A stretch of DNA of 9,019 nt, taken from NCBI GenBank assembly GCA_003505715.1, contig DNXU01000202.1:6724-15742 (forward strand), written 5' to 3'. Below, piece by piece: positions 6,417 through 9,019 of this stretch. Both the position numbers and the translations under genes were made by a program. This DNA is from Cyanobacteria bacterium UBA8803. Its GTDB lineage: Bacteria; Cyanobacteriota; Cyanobacteriia; Cyanobacteriales; Coleofasciculaceae. The notes beneath the pieces are model-generated. The model saw only the letters and a program-made list of their open reading frames with translations. It did no database searches and was not told where the DNA came from. How positions within the stretch are numbered: position 1 is the stretch's first letter; every line of letters begins with the position of its first letter.

Positions 6417-6921
6417 GATTGAATAGTTCCTATTGACAAGTTTCTAGTATCAGTTATCAAACTCAAACGGTATCCAGATAATTCAACTCTGTTGCTAATG
6501 CGTGTAGCTTATTTGGTGAGAAGAGTAGGAGCGATCGCACCGGAGGTGAATTTCTCGATCTTTTGCTGTTTTCAGGTTAATCGATTTAACATTAAGCTAT
6601 TTTAAGTACAGATGAAGATACGCGAAAAATCAGTGAAGTTATTGTAAATCTTCACTGGTAGACGCTGGCTCGAAGGATCTGAATACCTATGTCCTTAGTT
6701 AGCTGAAGCCCTGTTCCCAGAAGCATTTCAGGAAAATTGAGTTCAAATTATTTTCTGTTTTGGGTCTTGAGGGCTATCAAACTCAATTTTATGTTAATTA
6801 TATCAATTCTACTCGTGATGTCCATCACAGTTAGAGTGGCTAAATTGCATTATAGAATTGAATATAATATTCTCTACACCATATTTAATGAGCCAAAAGC
6901 TTTTAAAAAACTCATGCCGGA
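6417..6921. other. 505-bp stretch without a convincing gene
   Basis: This lies between two minus-strand genes and must include the promoter of the membrane-protein gene, though I could not identify a firm -35/-10 on that strand. A TTGACA hexamer at 6433-6438 is on the plus strand and lacks a good -10. It also holds a HIP1 octamer (6531-6538), an orphan GGAGGTGA (6542-6549), the interrupted palindrome GTTAA-tcgat-TTAAC (6576-6590), an 8-bp hairpin (6631-6657) and possible decayed coding fragments (6599-6742). The right third (6740-6915) is A/T-rich, with GAATAT-A-ATATTC (6860-6872) and the palindrome AAAAGCTTTT (6895-6904) just past the deaminase stop. Confidence 0.6.
6629..6659. repeat. Inverted repeat CAGTGAAG / CTTCACTG
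   Basis: CAGTGAAG (6631-6638) and CTTCACTG (6650-6657) are perfect complements around an 11-nt loop. One G-T and one A-T pair can be added at the base. There is no T-run on either side, so it is a poor intrinsic terminator. It may be part of a small RNA, an operator, or an accident in decayed coding sequence. Confidence 0.4.
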
Positions 6922-7356
6922 CTATTTGCCGATATCTTCATTCCAGAGTTGGGGGTGGGCTTGAATAAAGTTACTCATGAGTTGCTCGCACTCCTCCAGA
7001 TTTAAATCGATGACTTCAACACCGTGAGATTCCATAAATTCCTTGGCACCAGGGAACGTCTTGGACTCGCCAGCGATGACTTTTTTAATCCCAAACTGGA
7101 CAACAGCACCTGCACAAAGGTAGCAAGGCATCAAGGTAGAATAAAGGATCGTATCCTGATAGCTGCCGATGCGGCCAGCATTCCGGAGACAATCAATTTC
7201 AGCATGAGTTACGGGGTCATTATCTTGGACGCGCTTGTTATGTCCTCTACCGACAATCTGACCATCTTTGACCAGAACTGAACCGATCGGAATCCCACCT
7301 TCATTTAGTCCCTGTCTAGCTTGGGCGATCGCTGCTGCCATAAATTCATCCATCAC
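6922..7356 (-). CDS. Cytosine deaminase, yeast Fcy1-like (zinc-dependent nucleobase/nucleoside deaminase)
   Basis: Zinc-dependent deaminase of 144 aa, about the length of yeast cytosine deaminase (158 aa). Zinc and catalytic residues are present: His51 and Glu53 in THAEIDCL, and Cys78 and Cys81 in PCYLCAGAV. Beyond this general signature it follows Fcy1 closely: GGIPIGSVLV, GRGHNKR with Asn40 at the place of the cytosine-binding Asn, GRIGSYQDTILYSTL, and a C-terminal LWNEDIGK matching the WFEDIGE end of Fcy1, whose Trp and Asp close over and contact the base. The likely reaction is cytosine plus water to uracil plus ammonia, a pyrimidine salvage step in the cytoplasm; a related substrate such as another amino-base is possible. 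The start is GTG at 7356 with GAGG eight bases upstream; the ATG at 7353 is the alternative. It is divergent from the acyltransferase gene and has no obvious operon partner. Confidence 0.9.
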   Translation of the reverse strand: MMDEFMAAAIAQARQGLNEGGIPIGSVLVKDGQIVGRGHNKRVQDNDPVTHAEIDCLRNAGRIGSYQDTILYSTLMPCYLCAGAVVQFGIKKVIAGESKTFPGAKEFMESHGVEVIDLNLEECEQLMSNFIQAHPQLWNEDIGK

Positions 7357-7499
7357 ACTTTATGCCTCACTAGCTGGATTTAATTAGAATACTGCACCAA
7401 TCTACCGGACACGATATCAAAATATATGCTATTAGGCAGATGTGCTAGTTCTTGTTCAAAATCAAGATAGGCACCATGATCTGCCCCTTACAAGGAAGG
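7357..7499. promoter_or_regulatory. Divergent intergenic region between deaminase and acyltransferase genes
   Basis: It should carry the promoters of both genes. The plus-strand stretch 7411-7435 is A/T-rich (AATATATGCTATT) and could hold a -10 such as TATGCT (7425-7430), but no matching -35 is seen. On the minus strand GAGG (7365-7368) is the deaminase ribosome site. AAGGAAGG at 7492-7499 directly precedes the preferred acyltransferase ATG. Confidence 0.3.
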
Positions 7500-8582
7500 A
7501 TGAAAATAATTCTTACCCTGTTCCTCTCCCTCATCCCTCAGCCCTCAGCCCTCATCCCTCATTCCTCTGCCTCCTCAGGACATTCCTATCGATTTACTTG
7601 GTTTGATTGGTTTTGCCTGTGGTATCCTCCAGGCTGGCTGATTCTCTTCAACCGCCACTGGCAACACTATCATCAAGACCCAGAAGGGTGGAATTGGCTG
7701 GAGTATGGATTGTTTCTGATACCGGGGGGATTTTATCTGGCATTACTGATCCGCTGGTTGCGTCTAGGATGCCGTACACCCCGCAACGAAGGTTGCCAGT
7801 TTCATCCTGACTATCAGGCAGCATTCCGAGACGAAATCCTTGCCCCAATTGTTAACCATTATTTTCGCGCTGAATTACATCAAACGGAAAACCTACCCCA
7901 AAACCCACCCTTAATTGTGGCAATGAACCATGCTGGGATGTGTTTTCCTTGGGACTTCTTGGGATTAGCTTATCTGTTAGGTCAAACCCAAGGATGGGTC
8001 ATACAACCCCTAGCTAGTGTTTCTTTATTTGAACATCCCTGGGTAATTTGGTGGCTACCGCCGGGATGGTCTCAAGCTTTAGGGGGTGTCCGTGCCCAAA
8101 GCGATGACTTTGAAGCAGCACTAGCCCAGAAAACAATTTTACTTTACGCTCCAGAGGGTGTGCGCGGCCCTGGGAAAGGTTGGTCAAAACGCTATCAGCT
8201 ACAAACCTTCGATCCTAGTTTTATCCGCCTGAGCGATCGCTACCACATTCCCATTCTACCAGTAGTTTGCATCGGTAACGAGTTCTTGCATTCTCCAGCG
8301 TTGAATCTCAAAAAACTCTCAAGACGAGTTGCCCTGCCTTTCTTGCCTCTCTCGCTGCTGATGTTGGCCTTTATTCTATTCCCTTCCATGGGTATTTGGG
8401 CAATGAGAGCGAGGTTGCGCTATTACATTCAACCCATGTATGAACCTTGGAAGGAAACACTACCACCACCCCAGCCAAAGTCTAGCTCCCCTAAGGAGCG
8501 ATGGCAAACTTACCAAAAAGCACGGCAACTACAAGAAAAACTGCAAAATCAAATCAACCAACTGTTACATGGTAATGGGTGA
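7500..8582 (+). CDS. PlsC-like lysophospholipid/glycerol acyltransferase family protein
   Basis: Probable membrane acyltransferase that moves an acyl chain to a lysophospholipid, glycerol or similar acceptor; the acceptor is not known. Numbered from the ATG at 7500 (360 aa): a hydrophobic segment at ~68-87 (YGLFLIPGGFYLALLIRWL), catalytic block VAMNHAGMCFPWD with His144 and Asp152, then ILLYAPEGVRGPGKGW with Glu219 (the EGTR-like motif), then IPILPVVCIGNE, and a second hydrophobic segment at ~278-300 (VALPFLPLSLLMLAFILFPS). His and Asp are seven residues apart rather than the classic four, as in the NHSGG..P.D branch of the superfamily. The C-terminus is basic and helical. The start is uncertain: ATG at 7500 has AAGGAAGG just upstream; ATG at 7476 and TTG at 7452 are also in frame. 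Whichever is used, residues ~8-25 come from CCCTCAT-type repeats (LIPQPSA, LIPHSSA), and no ATG, GTG or TTG in frame follows them before conserved sequence begins. It converges on the Uma2 gene with a 23-bp gap. Confidence 0.85.
   Translation: MKIILTLFLSLIPQPSALIPHSSASSGHSYRFTWFDWFCLWYPPGWLILFNRHWQHYHQDPEGWNWLEYGLFLIPGGFYLALLIRWLRLGCRTPRNEGCQFHPDYQAAFRDEILAPIVNHYFRAELHQTENLPQNPPLIVAMNHAGMCFPWDFLGLAYLLGQTQGWVIQPLASVSLFEHPWVIWWLPPGWSQALGGVRAQSDDFEAALAQKTILLYAPEGVRGPGKGWSKRYQLQTFDPSFIRLSDRYHIPILPVVCIGNEFLHSPALNLKKLSRRVALPFLPLSLLMLAFILFPSMGIWAMRARLRYYIQPMYEPWKETLPPPQPKSSSPKERWQTYQKARQLQEKLQNQINQLLHGNG
7521..7567. repeat. CCCTCAT/CCCTCAG heptamer array inside the acyltransferase N-terminus
   Basis: Five contiguous perfect-length units (7528-7562: CCCTCAT, CCCTCAG, CCCTCAG, CCCTCAT, CCCTCAT) are flanked on each side by a degenerate TTCCTCT. 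Read in frame, three units make seven codons, giving the heptapeptide repeat LIPQPSA-LIPHSSA. It is the same family as the repeats at 1-19 and 1664-1685. Confidence 0.85.
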
Positions 8583-8605
8583 TATCAGTTTTTTAAGCGC
8601 CGTCA

Positions 8606-9019
8606 CTACCAAATCTCTTCTAATTTCAAGACAAAACCAGGAAGTTCGGGGTCACCACTAACAGTCTCAGGATTGTCTAGTTGTTGGACTGCGACACCAG
8701 GGCGATAAATATAAACTCGTCGCCGTTTCCGGTCAATTAACCATCCCAGTCTCACGCCATTGTCCATGTACTGCTGCATTTTGTCTTGCAGATCTTTTAA
8801 GGTGTCGCTAGGCGATCGCAGTTCCACCACAAAGTCTGGAGCAATAGGAGCAAACTTTGTCCTAGAGTATTTTGACAGTGCATTCCATCGCTCCAGTTTC
8901 ACCCAAGAGATATCAGGGGAAACTGTTGCACCATTCGGTAAGATAAACCCCGTACTAGAATCAAAGCCTCTCCCCGTGCCATCTTGTTTAGTCCAGTTGA
9001 AAAGCTGACCACTCAGTTC
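8606..9019 (-). CDS. Uma2 family (DUF820) nuclease-fold protein, 5' end beyond window
   Basis: The C-terminal 137 residues of a Uma2/DUF820 protein; the frame is open to the right edge, so the start and about 50 residues are missing (family length is about 185-200 aa). The family has the PD-(D/E)XK restriction-endonuclease fold and is greatly expanded in cyanobacteria, but its role is not settled. Counting from the edge, the typical pattern is clear: FDSSTGFILPNGATVSPDIS with Asp36, then APDFVVELRSPSD with Asp62 and Glu66, then LQDKMQQYMDNGVRLGWLID with Lys80, then VYIYRPG, and a final PELPGFVLKLEEIW. The acidic residues and the lysine expected of the active site are all present, so it looks intact. 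A GTG at 8902 is only an internal valine (SWVKLERW), since family sequence continues upstream of it. A HIP1 site lies at 8812-8819. Confidence 0.92.
   Translation of the reverse strand, partial: ELSGQLFNWTKQDGTGRGFDSSTGFILPNGATVSPDISWVKLERWNALSKYSRTKFAPIAPDFVVELRSPSDTLKDLQDKMQQYMDNGVRLGWLIDRKRRRVYIYRPGVAVQQLDNPETVSGDPELPGFVLKLEEIW

Larger units (their letters stand above)
629..8819. repeat. Dispersed HIP1 octamers (GCGATCGC), ten perfect copies
   Basis: Perfect GCGATCGC palindromes start at 629, 1515, 3051, 3863, 4803, 6531, 7325, 8233 and 8812, and nearly overlapping near-copies lie at 434-448. That is nine exact octamers by position plus the degenerate pair, over 9 kb. HIP1 is a hallmark of many cyanobacterial genomes. 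Nearly all copies here lie inside genes, on both strands; the copy at 6531 is in the gene-poor stretch. Confidence 0.9.

Noticed and set aside
6433..6461. Plus-strand promoter beginning with TTGACA
   Set aside because: There is no good -10 at 16-18 bp spacing and no plus-strand gene downstream.
6498..6605. 35-codon ATG frame in the intergenic stretch (MRVAYLVRRVG...)
   Set aside because: No Shine-Dalgarno sequence, no recognisable motif, and part of it is encoded by a HIP1 octamer.
6737..6964. 75-aa plus-strand frame with a hydrophobic stretch
   Set aside because: It starts with TTG without a good ribosome site, overlaps the deaminase 3' end by 43 bp, and is largely A/T-rich DNA that yields hydrophobic codons by composition.
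7452..7499. TTG at 7452 as the acyltransferase start
   Set aside because: It lacks a ribosome site and adds residues with no family resemblance, while ATG 7500 directly follows AAGGAAGG.
7521..7567. CRISPR array
   Set aside because: The repeats are 7 bp and contiguous, with no spacers and no cas genes.
8606..8902. Uma2 gene treated as complete, starting at GTG 8902
   Set aside because: The same frame continues to the window edge with clear family sequence (LPNGATVSPDISWV), so this GTG is internal.

Overview
The window reads as cyanobacterial chromosome, probably from a filamentous or repeat-rich lineage. Ten perfect copies of the HIP1 octamer (GCGATCGC) occur in 9 kb, against roughly one per 65 kb by chance. 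Several families of degenerate heptanucleotide tandem repeats (STRR-like) occur as well, together with a hairpin of the GGTGCGTTA/TAACGCACC type and a Uma2-family gene. No rRNA, tRNA, CRISPR array, insertion sequence or phage gene was recognised.

Layout, left to right. The first 4.1 kb holds two minus-strand genes in tandem: a 789-aa VIT plus von Willebrand A protein (1739-4108) and, downstream of it, a CocE/NonD-type serine hydrolase with a complete catalytic triad (17-1651, possibly starting at 1726). The hydrolase is bracketed by the same heptamer repeat, which supplies its stop codon and overlaps its possible upstream start. A 138-bp divergent intergenic region with a perfect dyad separates the VIT/VWA gene from a plus-strand gene (4247-5434). 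That gene encodes a protein with an N-terminal helix-turn-helix-like domain and an unrecognised, probably beta-rich C-terminal part. It converges on a minus-strand gene for a two-helix membrane protein with a long coiled-coil tail (5529-6416), and a heptamer-repeat dyad lies between the two.

A 505-bp stretch without a convincing gene follows (6417-6921). It has a HIP1 site, an 8-bp perfect hairpin and what may be broken coding remnants. Next come a yeast-Fcy1-like cytosine deaminase (6922-7356, minus) and, divergent from it, a PlsC-like membrane acyltransferase (7500-8582, plus) whose N-terminus is encoded by heptamer repeats. The right edge cuts a minus-strand Uma2/DUF820 nuclease-fold gene (8606 to beyond 9019).

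The genes do not form one obvious pathway; this looks like ordinary accessory or housekeeping cyanobacterial DNA. The most unusual feature is how often 7-bp repeats have entered reading frames, giving heptapeptide repeats in two or three unrelated proteins. The divergent VIT/VWA and HTH-protein pair with its operator-like dyad is the best candidate for an undescribed functional unit, but the evidence is suggestive only.
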